Assembly (NCBI RefSeq): GCF_024339025.1 | Contig: NZ_CP101415.1 | Span: forward strand, 1-64,000 | DNA from: Mycoplasma bradburyae | Lineage (GTDB): Bacteria; Bacillota_I; Bacilli_A; Mycoplasmatales; Mycoplasmoidaceae | Direction of reading: 5' to 3' | DNA length: 64,000 nt | In this document: positions 33,052 through 44,495 of the stretch, in pieces | Position numbering within the stretch: position 1 is the first letter of the stretch | How the letters are laid out: every line of letters starts with the position of its first letter | Notes under the pieces: generated by a model | Told to the model about the DNA's origin: nothing | The model's database searches: none | What the model saw: only the letters and a program-made list of their open reading frames with translations | Made by a program: the position numbers and the translations under genes

Positions 33052-33243
33052 TTAGTTAAAATTAAGAAATTAGCGATTTTTATTTATAAACAAAAATTTG
33101 ATAATTGTTTTTCGGACAAAATTTTAAAAAATCATCAAATTTTTCTTTATTTACTATTTTTTTAATATATATTTAATGTATAATTAAAGATTTGCTGTTA
33201 TTAAAGTAAGTTAATATATCAATAGAAATCATATATATAGGAT

Positions 33244-34113
33244 ATGAAATTATCAAAGAAAATGTTAGCAATCGGTACCCTTGCTACATTACCGATCCTT
33301 CCTATAGCTTTCAGTTCTTGTACTAACTTAAGTTCTGAAAACGATTTATTAAGAGCTAAAGTATCTGAACTAAATTCAACTATTGAAAACACTAAAACTA
33401 AATTAGATTCTTTAGAAAACGAAAACAAACAATTAGATTACAAAAATAAAGCACAAGATGTAGATGCTAAGGTTGATATGTTCAAACTTAGAGGGGAATA
33501 TGCTGCTTATATCGGTTTTATTAATGATAATGTAACTAAGAAATATGATCTAATTTTTGATAAAGCTGCCAGCACTAGCCCTTCGCTTAAAAGTTTTTGA
33601 GATAATTTAAAAAATGTTCTTTTAAGTTGAAGACTAGTAAGCAAGGCTAATAATAAAGAAGAAATAACCATTTATACGCAAGCTTGAACTATAAAGAAAA
33701 ATCAAAATGGAAAATATGGTCTCGCAAAATATACTAATGACGTAATAAGTGCAAAAACTTTGGATCAAATTAAAGAAGATAAAGATTTATTAAACATTCT
33801 TTTAAAATCAGAATCTATCGTAAAGAAAAAAGAGGATAATGCTGAAAAATCTGAAACCAATAAGATGGTTCAAGATGGAAGCGAAACCAAAGAAAATAAA
33901 AAAGTTGAAACTATTTTAGATAAGTATGATATTAAAAATGTATCAGCAACAAAAATTAATTTAAATGATATATTTAGTAAAAAATATTTCGAAGGTAGTT
34001 TCATTTCGCAAAACACAAAGGAAAGCTTATTTAGAGCTTTGTATGTAGCCAATGATGATTTGGGTATGTTACTATCTAAATCTATAAAAAACTTTCAACC
34101 AAAACAAAAATAA
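33244..34113 (+). CDS. Lipoprotein with N-terminal coiled coil
   Basis: This 289-residue lipoprotein has a lipobox AFSSC with Cys at residue 26. Leu-spaced heptads at about residues 30-70 predict a coiled coil just outside the membrane, followed by an unrecognised domain. A Lys/Glu-rich stretch (about 195-225) looks flexible. TGA-coded Trp residues join the frame. No function is evident. It is a single-gene unit ending at a strong hairpin. Confidence 0.8.
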
Positions 34114-34187
34114 GAACATTTAGCATATTAGTTTTATATGAAGAATCAAATTTAACTAAAACTACTAAGTTATATAACTAGCATATA

Positions 34188-34224
34188 AATAAACTTTCGA
34201 ATGTCGTTCGAAAGTTTATTTTCA
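34188..34224 (+). terminator. Intrinsic terminator after the coiled-coil lipoprotein
   Basis: A 14-bp perfect stem, AATAAACTTTCGAA with TTCGAAAGTTTATT, around a 5-base loop, is followed by a short T-rich stretch. Confidence 0.75.
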
Positions 34225-34237
34225 TATCAAAATAATC

Positions 34238-34258
34238 ATATATATATATATATATATA
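34238..34258. repeat. (AT)n dinucleotide tract
   Basis: An uninterrupted alternating AT run of about 21 bases lies 124 bases ahead of ispF. It could vary by slippage, but it lies too far upstream to assign a role. Confidence 0.6.
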
Positions 34259-34381
34259 ATTTAATGGTGTATAAAAACATAATTAATATTTTTTAATAAA
34301 ATATCTGTTTTCGCTAACCTAATAAAAGTTAGTCTTAATTTATAAATTAAAAATTATAATTATATAATTATAATAAAATTT

Positions 34382-34849
34382 ATGGAAATAAGAATCGGTC
34401 AAGGTTTTGATAGTCACAAACTAAAAAATAAGAAAAACAACCAGATTTTTTTGGGTGGAATTCCTATTAAAGCAGACCAACAAGTAATAGCAAATTCAGA
34501 TGGTGATGTAGTCATCCACGCATTAAGCGATGCTGTTTTAGGTTGCGGTGCTTTTGGTGACATCGGAATGTATTTCAATGAAAATGATCCAACTAATAAA
34601 GGTTTGGATTCTAAAACTATTTTAAACTACTGCTTAAAACTAATTAAAAAGCTTAAATTGGATTTTGTAAACATTGATTTAACAATTTTTGCTCAAGATA
34701 TAAGAATTGATCCAGTTAGACTGGAAATTAAAAGTTCTTTAATGAAACTAACTGGTTGTAAACAAGTAAATGTAAAGGCTAAAAGTTACGAAGAACCTAG
34801 AAATGAAATAGCATGTTCATGTGTTGTTTTAATGAGTAGTAATAAATAG
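34382..34849 (+). CDS. ispF: 2-C-methyl-D-erythritol 2,4-cyclodiphosphate synthase IspF
   Basis: IspF forms the cyclic diphosphate in the MEP pathway. The 155-residue protein begins RIGQGFDSHKL, with the zinc ligands D10 and H12. It has GGIPI, SDGDVVIHALSDAVLGC with the third zinc-ligand His, GDIGMYF and NVKAKSYEE. Length is typical. With ispE at 7.6 kb it indicates isoprenoid precursor synthesis; the other MEP genes are not in this window. It ends 14 bases before hpt. Confidence 0.92.
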   Translation: MEIRIGQGFDSHKLKNKKNNQIFLGGIPIKADQQVIANSDGDVVIHALSDAVLGCGAFGDIGMYFNENDPTNKGLDSKTILNYCLKLIKKLKLDFVNIDLTIFAQDIRIDPVRLEIKSSLMKLTGCKQVNVKAKSYEEPRNEIACSCVVLMSSNK

Positions 34850-34863
34850 AAAGATTGGGATAT

Positions 34864-35403
34864 ATGGCTAAATTAAACTACGAAATTGAAAAAGTTCTAA
34901 TTACCAATGAACAGATAAATGAAGCTGCCATCAAAGCAGCTAAATGAATTAATGAAACCTACAAAGACGATGAAATCGTCTTAGTGGGAATCTTAAAAGG
35001 TTGCATTCCTTTTATTGGAAAAATTATTGATAAAATTGATTGTGAAGTAATCCTAGACTTTATGACATTAAGTTCATTTAAGGGGGAAACAAAATCACAA
35101 GGCGCACCTAAGATTGTAATGGACTTAGCCTATGATGTTAGGGATAAAAATGTCTTATTAGTTGAAGATATTATTGATAGTGGTAACACGATTAAGATTG
35201 TTTTAGATCTTCTAAAACAAAGAGGGGCTAAATCAGTTAAACTATTAACCTTCTTAGACAAGCCTTCAGGACGTAAGGTTGATATCAAAGCAGACTATGT
35301 TTGCTTTGAAGTTCCACACGGTTTCTTAGTAGGTTTTGGATTAGACTATAAGGATAAGTTAAGAAACTTACCCTTTGTAGGTCATATGGTTTTGAAAGAT
35401 TAA
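34864..35403 (+). CDS. hpt: Hypoxanthine (hypoxanthine-guanine) phosphoribosyltransferase
   Basis: Hpt converts hypoxanthine and guanine with PRPP to IMP and GMP. The 179-residue protein has the PRPP-binding motif VLLVEDIIDSGNT, preceded by the flexible-loop region SSFKGETKS, and the C-terminal VGFGLDYKDKLRNLP. Length is typical. As purine synthesis is generally absent in mycoplasmas, this is the main purine salvage step and would use bases released by the nucleases encoded here. Confidence 0.94.
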
Positions 35404-35433
35404 AATAACATTTAAAATATATAATTATTTAAT

Positions 35434-37713
35434 ATGTCAAATACATCAAATCTTAATGAACGCTTAACAGAAAACGCCAAGCAGCCAAAAAACGTTAAAT
35501 CGATTATTTGGAAAACGATAGGAATAATTATCGTTATGTCGATTCTTATCGGTTTGATTCTTTTCTATACTTTACCAAGAAATGTAATAGCTAATATTTC
35601 AAATATTAAATATTTAGATGGTAATTTAGTAGCTGCTGCAACAATTAATGGACGAAGCGGTCAGTTTATTATTGATTTAGAGAATTCTAGTTTTCAAACA
35701 AACTATACTTCAGGATTATCTTTATCTGTTAGTATCTTTTTAAGAAATACTACTAATTCTAACGGTCAATCATTCTTTATTTCAGCAATTAGACCAACTG
35801 ATGCTAGCACAAATGAAACTGTATTTAATATAGCTAACCTTTCAATTAACCAAACTAGAGGTATAGCTACATTAGTGACTGAAGGTGGGTCATATAGTGC
35901 GGTATTAACTAATAATCTAACAGCATTACCTAAAGAAGGTATGATGTTCTTGCCTAGTAACTTTAATATTGATACTGCAGAGATGTCATCATACTTATCA
36001 GCTGGTCGTGTTAAAGGTATTGAAAAATTATTATCAGCAGGTAATGTTCAATTACCTGACCAAAGTGCAGCAATTCTTACTCAATTTTTAGTAAGTATTG
36101 TTCCGTTTTTAATCCTATTATTCATTTACATTTTCCTAGCTAGAAGATTTAGTAGATCAATGGGAGCTGGCGGAATTGGTGAAGAAGGTGAAAACGTTTT
36201 CACTATTGGTAAGTCTCAAGCTAAGTTAGCTAAATCTACTTACAAATTCAGTGATGTAGCTGGTATTGAAGAAGAAAAATCAGAACTTATTGAATTAGTA
36301 GATTACCTAAAAAGACCTGCTAAATATGTTCAAATGGGAGCTAGAACTCCTAGAGGGGTTGTTTTATATGGACCTCCAGGAACTGGTAAAACATTATTAG
36401 CTAAAGCAGTAGCTGGAGAAGCTGGCGTTCCTTTCTTTCAAGTAACAGGTTCAGCATTCGAAGATATGTTAGTAGGGGTTGGTGCTAAAAGAGTAAGAAA
36501 CCTATTTGCAAAAGCTAAGAAAGCTGCTCCTTGTATTATCTTTATTGATGAAATTGATTCAGTAGGTTCTAAGCGTGGTAAATATGAAATATCAGCTGGA
36601 TCAGCTACTGATCAAACACTAAACCAATTACTAGCAGAAATGGATGGTTTTAGTACCAGAACTGGAATCATTGTAATGGCTGCTACTAACCGTTTAGACG
36701 TATTAGATGATGCGTTATTACGTCCAGGTAGATTTGATCGCCATATTCAAGTAAATCTTCCTGATATTAAAGAACGTGAAGCAATCTTAAAAATTCACTC
36801 TAAAAATAAAAACATTTCTTCTAAAGTTAATTTACAAGATATCGCTAGAAGAACTCCTGGATTTAGCGGTGCTCAACTTGAAAACGTTTTAAATGAAGCT
36901 ACTTTATTAGCAGTTAGAGCTGATCGTACAAGTATTACGATTTCTGACATTGATGAAGCAATTGACCGTGTTATAGCTGGTCCTGCGAAAAAATCTAGAG
37001 TTATCAGTGAATTTGAAAAGAATCAAGTAGCTCACCACGAAGCAGGTCATGCTTTAGTTGGATTACACTTAAAAGGTGCTGACGAAGTTCAAAAAATTAC
37101 GATTATTCCTCGTGGTCAAGCAGGTGGATACACTTTATCAACTCCTAAAAATGCTGAACTTAATCTGAAGAAAAAAACTGATTTATTAAATATGATCGCT
37201 GGCGCTTTAGGTGGTCGAGCTTCAGAAGAATACTTCTTTGGTAAAGATGCTATATCAACTGGTGCTTCTAATGACTTCTATAAAGCTACTAATATCGCTA
37301 AATCAATGGTTACTCAGTTAGGTATGTCAGAATTAGGTATTACTCAATTCTTACCTTCTGAAGGTGGTGTTAATCCTAATGCTAAATATTATTCAGAAGA
37401 CACTGCTAGAAGAATTGATGTTGAAATTTCTAAGATTCTTGAAAATCAATATAAAGTTGCTTATGAAATCATTAAGAACAACGAACAAGAACTTAAGTTA
37501 ATTGTTGAGGCTTTATTACTTCAAGAAACTATCGTTAAGAACGATATTGATTATATTCATGAGCATTTAAAATTGCCTGAAGCAATTCTTAAAATAAAAG
37601 CAGAACAAGAAAAAGCTGATAAACCTAAAGAAGAATCTAAAGAAGATTCAGATAACAAACCAACCGATTCCGATTCACAAAAAGAACCAGAATCACAACC
37701 AAAAGCGGAATAA
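35434..37713 (+). CDS. ftsH: ATP-dependent zinc metalloprotease FtsH
   Basis: FtsH degrades damaged or regulatory membrane and cytosolic proteins. The 759-residue protein has two membrane helices (about 25-48 and 211-234) flanking an extracytoplasmic domain. The AAA ATPase has GPPGTGKT at about 313-320, followed by IIFIDEID and the arginine-finger segment RPGRFDRH. The peptidase domain has zinc motif HEAGH at 535-539. The C-terminal 35 residues are highly charged and Ser/Asp/Lys-rich. An intrinsic terminator follows 7 bases after the stop. Confidence 0.97.
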   Translation: MSNTSNLNERLTENAKQPKNVKSIIWKTIGIIIVMSILIGLILFYTLPRNVIANISNIKYLDGNLVAAATINGRSGQFIIDLENSSFQTNYTSGLSLSVSIFLRNTTNSNGQSFFISAIRPTDASTNETVFNIANLSINQTRGIATLVTEGGSYSAVLTNNLTALPKEGMMFLPSNFNIDTAEMSSYLSAGRVKGIEKLLSAGNVQLPDQSAAILTQFLVSIVPFLILLFIYIFLARRFSRSMGAGGIGEEGENVFTIGKSQAKLAKSTYKFSDVAGIEEEKSELIELVDYLKRPAKYVQMGARTPRGVVLYGPPGTGKTLLAKAVAGEAGVPFFQVTGSAFEDMLVGVGAKRVRNLFAKAKKAAPCIIFIDEIDSVGSKRGKYEISAGSATDQTLNQLLAEMDGFSTRTGIIVMAATNRLDVLDDALLRPGRFDRHIQVNLPDIKEREAILKIHSKNKNISSKVNLQDIARRTPGFSGAQLENVLNEATLLAVRADRTSITISDIDEAIDRVIAGPAKKSRVISEFEKNQVAHHEAGHALVGLHLKGADEVQKITIIPRGQAGGYTLSTPKNAELNLKKKTDLLNMIAGALGGRASEEYFFGKDAISTGASNDFYKATNIAKSMVTQLGMSELGITQFLPSEGGVNPNAKYYSEDTARRIDVEISKILENQYKVAYEIIKNNEQELKLIVEALLLQETIVKNDIDYIHEHLKLPEAILKIKAEQEKADKPKEESKEDSDNKPTDSDSQKEPESQPKAE

Positions 37714-37719
37714 AAATTT

Positions 37720-37748
37720 AAACAGATTAGCTTAACTAATCTGTTTTT
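37720..37748 (+). terminator. Intrinsic terminator after ftsH
   Basis: AAACAGATTAG pairs with CTAATCTGTTT around a 5-base loop, ending in TTT. Confidence 0.85.
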
Positions 37749-37760
37749 TGTATTTAATAG

Positions 37761-38390
37761 ATGAAAATGGAAACTACTCCTGATTTTATTAACGTATTGA
37801 TTCGTGTTATTGATAATTTTACATACTCTGAACAATTCTTAAATCTAATTGATAAAAAAGGGTCAAATGGTAATTTTGGTTATTCATTAACTCCGTTTAT
37901 CAATAAGATATCTAGATTTGCTAACCAAGAAGATAACAATACCGATCTATACGAATCATTGATTATTATTTCGACATATATTAAAGAATCAATTAAAACC
38001 ACTTTGGGTGATATCTTATATGATTTAACATATCAAGCGGCTAGTTATATTAAAACTGTTAAACTAACAAGGGATAATGTTATTGAATGTTTTTATCGTT
38101 CTTTACTTGATTGTAAAAATAAGTATAAACTAAAGATTGGAAGTAAAAGTTTTTTTGATATCTTATACCCAGTTTTAAAATATCTTTATAGCAATAAAAA
38201 TCGACCAACAAAAGAATTGATGTATGAGATTAAAATGATCTTAAACGAGAATTTTAATAAGTCATTATTATTAAAATCTAAAGTTGGTAGAGCCTCTTAT
38301 CATGGAAAACGATCAATTGGTATGTATGATCCAGGGACTGTTTTTATTTACTTGGTACTTGAAGGAGTAATTAAAATTTATGGTACCTAA
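37761..38390 (+). CDS. DhaL (DAK2)-like protein with altered nucleotide site
   Basis: This 209-residue helical protein ends with GRASYHGKRSIGMYDPGT, which closely resembles the C-terminal signature of DhaL, the ATP/ADP-binding subunit of dihydroxyacetone kinase. The N-terminal Mg-nucleotide motif, normally GDADHG with several Asp, is DKKGSNGNFG here, so most metal-binding Asp residues are missing. A DhaK substrate subunit is not seen nearby. It overlaps the next membrane protein by 11 bases, and HPr is two genes downstream. It may be a regulatory or lipid-related DhaL homologue rather than an active kinase subunit. Confidence 0.62.
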   Translation: MKMETTPDFINVLIRVIDNFTYSEQFLNLIDKKGSNGNFGYSLTPFINKISRFANQEDNNTDLYESLIIISTYIKESIKTTLGDILYDLTYQAASYIKTVKLTRDNVIECFYRSLLDCKNKYKLKIGSKSFFDILYPVLKYLYSNKNRPTKELMYEIKMILNENFNKSLLLKSKVGRASYHGKRSIGMYDPGTVFIYLVLEGVIKIYGT

Positions 38391-39285
38391 AATTTTAAAT
38401 CCTAAGCTTAAAAGAATTATTCTTTATATCTGTTGGTTTTTATTAGTAACACCATTAATATCAACTTATTTCTTGTTAAATTATAAGTATGTGTTAATAG
38501 CTATGTATGTAATATGCTATATTTTGAGTTTTATTATCTACTTAGTTCATTACATATTACATATCAAAGCTCGAGATAAATTAAATAGCGAGTATTCATT
38601 TAGCGCGATAGCTACTGGGCTCAAAAAAACAAAAAAACTTAAAATTAAAAAAACGTCAGATGATTTTATAAATAAACAAACGATTAAATCGATAATTAAA
38701 TCATCAGATGATGGGATTGAAAACCTTGATAAAAAATTTGATCAAAAGGATTTTTATCAAGAATATGATTTAACAAATGAAAACAATGAAGAAATAAAAA
38801 TATCTTGCTTGGAATTCTGTAAACCTAAGAGATCTTTAAACTATCCTTATAATTATGATTGTTACTACTGAATAGAACTAAAAAATTTATCAGGAGACGA
38901 TTTTGTTCTTCTTAATAACAAAGAAACAAACGCCCTTGGTTTTACTAAATATTTAACTAATAATTTACATAAAGAACAAAAAGAAAAATTCTTTTTGTAT
39001 TGCAAGAATAATAACTTCGATTTAAACAAAATTTTTAAAGATCAAATCCTTAATGATTTGCTTTTTAAAAAAGAAACTATGAATGTTAACTTAGTTAATA
39101 AAAACCAAAAAACATTTTTATTATTAAGAATGAGCTTTAATTTGTTTAATCTTTATTATGGTTCGGATTATACGAATGAGCTTATTTATAATGAATTAGT
39201 TATTCAACGAATTGAGAACATAAAAATGGTTTCTGACCTATTATATTCTCTTAGAGAATGTTTTAATGATTTAGCAAATAATTAA
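38380..39285 (+). CDS. Membrane protein with large cytoplasmic domain, function unknown
   Basis: I do not recognise this 301-residue protein. It has two N-terminal transmembrane helices (about residues 11-32 and 37-65), a Lys-rich linker, then a soluble acidic and basic domain of about 200 residues with no known motif. Its start overlaps the DhaL-like gene, so the two are probably co-translated and may act together. ptsH begins 49 bases downstream. Confidence 0.75.
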
Positions 39286-39334
39286 TAATTACTTATAATT
39301 AATATAAGGTCTAAAATAAGGATATATCAAAACT

Positions 39335-39601
39335 ATGAAAAGCTTTAAAGCAACTATTATTGATCCATTCGGATTACACGTAAGAACAGCAACTGTTCTT
39401 TCTTCTAAGATGGCTAACTACAAATCTAAAGTTATGCTTAAGATTACTGGAGGAGCTACTGCTGATGTTAAGTCTATTATTAATTTAATGTCTTTAGCAA
39501 TCAAGCAAAACACTCCAATTGAAATCACTGTTGAAGGTGAAGATGAAGAAGCAGCGATTGCTGAACTTGAAAAAGTTTTAAAAGAAAACAAACTAATTTA
39601 A
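39335..39601 (+). CDS. ptsH: Phosphocarrier protein HPr
   Basis: HPr passes phosphate from enzyme I to the sugar-specific PTS enzymes II. The 88-residue protein has active-site His15 in GLHVRTAT and the regulatory Ser at residue 47 in DVKSIINLMSL, the site used by HPr kinase. Length is standard. ptsI is not in this window. An SD-like AAGGATAT precedes the ATG. Confidence 0.96.
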   Translation: MKSFKATIIDPFGLHVRTATVLSSKMANYKSKVMLKITGGATADVKSIINLMSLAIKQNTPIEITVEGEDEEAAIAELEKVLKENKLI

Positions 39602-39664
39602 TTTAGTTTTATTTAATTTTTTTTACATAGATTGATTGAGATAGTGATCAATCTTATTTTTAAT

Positions 39665-41659
39665 ATGAACATACAACAACAATCGATAAACACAATTCGC
39701 GTTCTTGGAATTGAGATGATTAACAATGCCAAATCTGGACACCCTGGTATTGTGATGTCAGCAGCTCCTATGATGTATGCTTTATTCCATGATCACTTAA
39801 ACTATGATATAGCTGATCTTAATTATGTTAATCGCGATCGTTTTATTTTAAGTGCTGGTCATGGAAGTGCTCTATTATATGCAACAATGTATGTTGCTGG
39901 ATATAAGTCGTTAAATTCAAAAGATTTAAAGAATTTTAGAAAGTTCTCTTCTAAAACTCCTGGGCACCCAGAATCAACAATGTTAGATGGTGTTGATTTC
40001 GGGACAGGTCCTTTAGGTCAGGGAGCGGCTACTTCAGTTGGTTTTGCGATGGCTGAAGCTAACCTTAATGCTAGATTTAACAATATTATTGACCATTACA
40101 CTTACTGCTTAATTGGTGATGGCGATATGCAAGAAGGAGTTTGTCAAGAAGCGCTAGCAGTAGCAGGTAGATATCAACTTAACAAATTAATTTGATTATA
40201 TGATTCTAACGATGTTCAATTAGACGGTAGAGTTAGTAATTCAACTAATTTTGATGTTGAGATGCTTGTTAAATCATATAAATGAAATTACATCTTAGTT
40301 AAAGATGGTAATGATTATGAAGCCATTTCTCAAGCGATAAGTCAAGCTAAGAAATCTGACAGACCAACTTTTATTGAAGTTAAAACTAAATTGGGTTATG
40401 CGAGTTCTGTAGAAGATTCTAACAAAGCTCACGGATCACCATTTAGTGGTGATGAAATCAAAAAGATTCGAGCTAAATTTGATTATAAAAACAAACCTTT
40501 TACAGTTTCTTCAGAAGTTAAAGAACACTTTGAATCTGCGATTAACCGTGGTAAAGAACATTCTAAAGCATTCATTGAACGTTTGGGTGTAGCAAGCCTT
40601 GAGTTACGTGAAAAATTCATTAGCCAAGTAGAAGATGAGAAAATTATCTTTGAAGAAAGTTGAATAAATGAATTCAATGTCGATTGCTATGATTCGACTA
40701 GAAATCTTTTTGGAAAATTCTTTAAGAAATTAACCGAAGTAAATGACAATATTTTAGTAGTCAATTGTGATCTATCAGGTTCTACTAAAGTTGTAACCCA
40801 TAATAACAAACGATTTGATATTAATAGTTACGATCAACAACTAATTGATGTTGGGGTAAGAGAATTCTTAGCTGGTTGTATTGTTAATGGAATTACTGCT
40901 CATAAAGGTCTTAAAGCTGTATGTTCAACCTTTATGGCTTTTAGTGATTACAATAAGCCAGCAATCAGACTTGGAGCTATTAATTCTTTAAGTTCTTTAT
41001 ATGTGTTTTCACATGACTCATTCAATGTTGGTGAAGACGGTCCAACTCACCAACCTATTGAGCAACTATCATCTTTAAGATTAATACCTGAAGTATTGGT
41101 TTATCGTCCTGCTAACTTTTATGAGTTATACACTGCGCTTAAAACTGCGTTTGATAAAGATAATAACAAACCAATTGTTATCTCGACTTCTAGAAGTGAA
41201 TTTAATCAATATAAAGTTGATCCTGAAGAATTTGACCAAGGTTATTACTACCTTAACAAAACAAAGAGTCCTAAACTTAGATTAATAGCAACAGGATCAG
41301 ATACTGATACAGCTATGAAATTAGCTAAGATCTTCAAAAAAGAAAAAATTGAAATCGATGTAATATCAGTTCCTTCTGTTAAGAAGTTAAAAGATAAACT
41401 GGCTGATTTTGATACTTTACAAGAGTTCAAAAAATGTAAGAACATTGTTATTGAATCTGGTGTAAGTAATATTTGATTTGAGTTTGTTAATTTAGTAATT
41501 GGTGTTAATGATTTCGGGATGTCAGGAAATCCAAATGAAGTGGCTACTTACTTCAGTATGGATCTAGAATCATTAGTAAAATCAGTATCTACCATACTAA
41601 ATCTGAAAAAAGTATACACACAAGAAGAAATTGAAGAATTAATAAAAAATGCTAATTAA
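39665..41659 (+). CDS. tkt: Transketolase
   Basis: Transketolase transfers two-carbon units in the pentose phosphate pathway and needs thiamine diphosphate. The 664-residue protein has KSGHPGIVMSAAPMMYALF, SAGHGSALLYA, GPLGQGAATSVG, the ThDP motif GDGDMQEGVCQEA and the pyrimidine-domain HDSFNVGEDGPTHQPIEQL. ATG 39665 is chosen because an upstream in-frame start would lack an SD and add residues foreign to the family. It overlaps secA by 11 bases. Confidence 0.96.
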
Positions 41660-44222
41660 TTGATTTAAATTAATTTCACCAAAAAATAGAATCCTAAAAA
41701 GAGCTACAATAGCTGCTAAACAAGTAGATTTACTTAAAGACGAAATGCGCGCTTTAAGTGATGAACAGTTATTTGCTAAAACAGATTATTTTATCAACGA
41801 GCTTACTAACAATAACAAGACTACTGATGATATTTTAGTAGAAGCTTTTGCTGTTATTCGTGAAGCGATCTATCGTGAAACTGGTAATTTTGCTTACTTG
41901 GTGCAATTAATCGGTGCTTATGTAGTTCACCAAGGTGATTTCAGTGAAATGATGACCGGGGAAGGTAAAACCCTTACTCTAGTATTAGCAGCATACCTAA
42001 ATATGCTTGAGAAAAAAGGTGTTCATATTGTTACGGTTAATGAATACTTAGCTGAACGTGATGCTGAACAAGCTGCTAAGATTTTCAAACGTTTAAATCT
42101 TACAGTAGGTTGTAACAAAGCTAATTTAGCTCCTCATCTTAAAAAAGAGGCATTCGACTGCGATCTAACTTATACAACTAACTCAGAACTAGGGTTTGAT
42201 TACTTAAGAGACAACATGGTAAGAAACTACAAGGATAAAAAAATCCGTGGGTTACACTTTGCCATTGTCGATGAAGGTGACTCAATTCTTATTGATGAAG
42301 CAAGAACACCATTAATCATCTCAGGTCAACCTAAGAAGGATTTTAAGCTTTATTTTGAAGCTGATAAATTTGTAGAAAAACTTACAGATGAAGATTTCAA
42401 AATCGATCAAGAATCTCGCAGTCCTTCATTAACTGAAAAAGGGATTGATAAAGCTGAAAAACACTTTAAGTTAAAAAACCTTTTTGATCTTGAGAATTCT
42501 GATTTATTCCATAAGATTGGTAACGCACTAACTGCTAGAAAAATCTTTGAAAACGGAAAAGAATACATTGTAAGAGAAGATAAGATTCTTATTGTTGACC
42601 ACTTTACAGGAAGAATCTTAGAAGGTCGTAGTTACAATGGCGGCTTACACCAAGCAGTACAAGCTAAAGAACGGGTTCCGATTGAACCAGAAAACATTGT
42701 TGTGGCAACTGTTACTTACCAATCGTTCTTTAGACTTTATAAGAAGTTAGCGGCTGTTTCAGGGACCGCTTTAACTGAATCTGAAGAATTCTTGAAAATT
42801 TACAACATGGTAGTTGTGCCGGTTCCTACGAATCGTCCAGTGATTAGAAAAGATCACCCAGACTATATGTTTGGTAATCTTAAGACTAAATGAGAAGCGG
42901 TAGTTAATGAAATTGAAAAGATCCATAAAAAAGGCCAACCGATTCTTGTTGGTACAGGAAGTGTAGAAGATTCCGAATTGCTTCACCAAATGTTAAATGA
43001 AAAAAACATTATGCACGAAGTGCTTAATGCTAAAAACCACGCAAGGGAAGCGCAAATTGTAGCTAAAGCTGGTGAAGTAGGTTCTGTTACAATTTCAACT
43101 AATATGGCAGGTCGTGGTACTGACATTAAATTAGGTCAAGGTGCTAAAGAACTTGGTGGATTGTATGTAATTGGTACAGAACGTCATGAATCAAGACGTA
43201 TTGATAACCAATTACGTGGTCGTAGTGGTCGTCAAGGTGACGTTGGTGAAAGTCGTTTCTTCATTAGTTTTGCTGATCCATTGTTCAAACGCTTTGCGCA
43301 AGATCGCATTATCAAAGCTCAAGAAAAACTTGCTTCAGATTACTTCGATTCTAAATTCTTTTCAAGATTCTTATCGATGACGCAAAAGAAAGTTGAATCT
43401 GTAAACTTTGATATGCGTAAAAACCTTATTGATTACGACCATGTATTAGCCAATCAACGTGAATTAATCTATAAACAACGTGATAAGATTTTAATTGCGA
43501 ATGATTTAGCCGAAGTAATTGATAAGATGGCACAAAACTTCGTAGAAGGTTTTGTTGATACATTCAAAGATCAAGCTAACCAAACAATGGTAAACCCTGT
43601 TGAGTTAGCATTAGCTGTTCAAAAACAATTAATTCAAGACGAAGAAGTATCTGCTTCAGTGTTTTATAACCAAACATTAACAGCGGCTAAAGAAACATTA
43701 TTAAAGCTGCTAAAAGAAGCGATCACTAAAAAAATTAATGTGATGACTCCTGTTATTGCTAATAATGTCTTTAAAGATATCATCATTCAACAAATTGATG
43801 ATGCTTGAATTCATCACCTTGATCAGATGAATAAATTGCGTGAAGGTGTATCATTACGTTCTTTAGAACAAACTTCTCCGCTTAACATTTATGTTGAAGA
43901 GGGTAAAAAACTGTTTGACTCAATGCTAAACAACATTGCTAAGTCAGTAATTCTAGCTGTATGTTCGATTGTTAATCCAACAAGAAATGTTGATATCAAT
44001 ACAGAACAAGAGCAACGTAAATTAGATGCTATTAAGCGTCTTGAAGAAATCAAGAAACTTGAAGAATTAAAACGCCAAGGTGTTGATACAAATGTTGTTG
44101 TTCAGGTAACTGATTCAGCTGGTAATATTATTGAAAAAGAAATTAGCGCTGATAATCTAATAGAACTTGTTGATCAACAAGAAAAGAAGGAAAACAACAA
44201 ATCTAACACTCCTAATAACTAA
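41649..44222 (+). CDS. secA: Preprotein translocase ATPase SecA
   Basis: SecA drives secretion of preproteins through SecYEG. The 857-residue frame starts at ATG 41649 within the end of tkt (N-terminus MLINWFKLISPKNR, Trp encoded by TGA). Motifs are MMTGEGKTL (Walker A), VDEGDSILIDEARTPLIISG, and ATNMAGRGTDI-like STNMAGRGTDIKLG with LRGRSGRQGD in the second helicase domain. The C-terminus is a charged coiled stretch lacking the Cys-rich zinc motif of many bacteria. Confidence 0.97.
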
Positions 44223-44258
44223 ATAAAAAAATTTTTCAACCCCAAAACATAAGATAAA

Positions 44259-44293
44259 AATAACCTAGCATAATTTGTTGCTAGGTTATTTAT
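44259..44293 (+). terminator. Intrinsic terminator after secA
   Basis: AATAACCTAGCA pairs with TGCTAGGTTATT around an 8-base loop, followed by a T-rich stretch. Confidence 0.8.
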
Positions 44294-44443
44294 TATTATT
44301 ACTTAGATATATAGGATATTAATAGATAAAACCTTAATTTACTTCTTATTAAATATATATCATAAAACTGATAATTATTTAAAGAAAATTCTAAAAAATT
44401 TAACTTGCGTTTTGTTCATAAAAGGATGGCTAAATTTTTTATG

Positions 44444-44471
44444 TTGATATTACGATTAAAATCAATATAAT
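44444..44471 (+). promoter_or_regulatory. Promoter of the mslA locus
   Basis: TTGATA (44444-44449) and TATAAT (44466-44471) are separated by 16 bases, a near-consensus sigma-70 promoter. The ATG at 44496 lies 24 bases after the -10, giving a very short leader. Confidence 0.7.
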
Positions 44472-44495
44472 GTAGCGTATATAAATAGAATAAAT

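Noticed and set aside
33092-33150. Long-loop hairpin AAAAATTTGAT/ATCAAATTTTT after the FtsE/LolD-type ATPase gene
   Set aside because: The loop is over 30 bases and the stem nearly all A/T. It could be a weak terminator, but the evidence is too slight to list.
34238-34258. (AT)10 tract as a phase-variation switch for ispF
   Set aside because: It lies 124 bases from a housekeeping gene and just after a terminator. Nothing links its length to promoter spacing.
39630-39655. Terminator between ptsH and tkt (AGATTGAT/ATCAATCT)
   Set aside because: The stem is only 8 bp, AT-rich and lacks a proper T run. It lies directly before the tkt start, so I do not call it.
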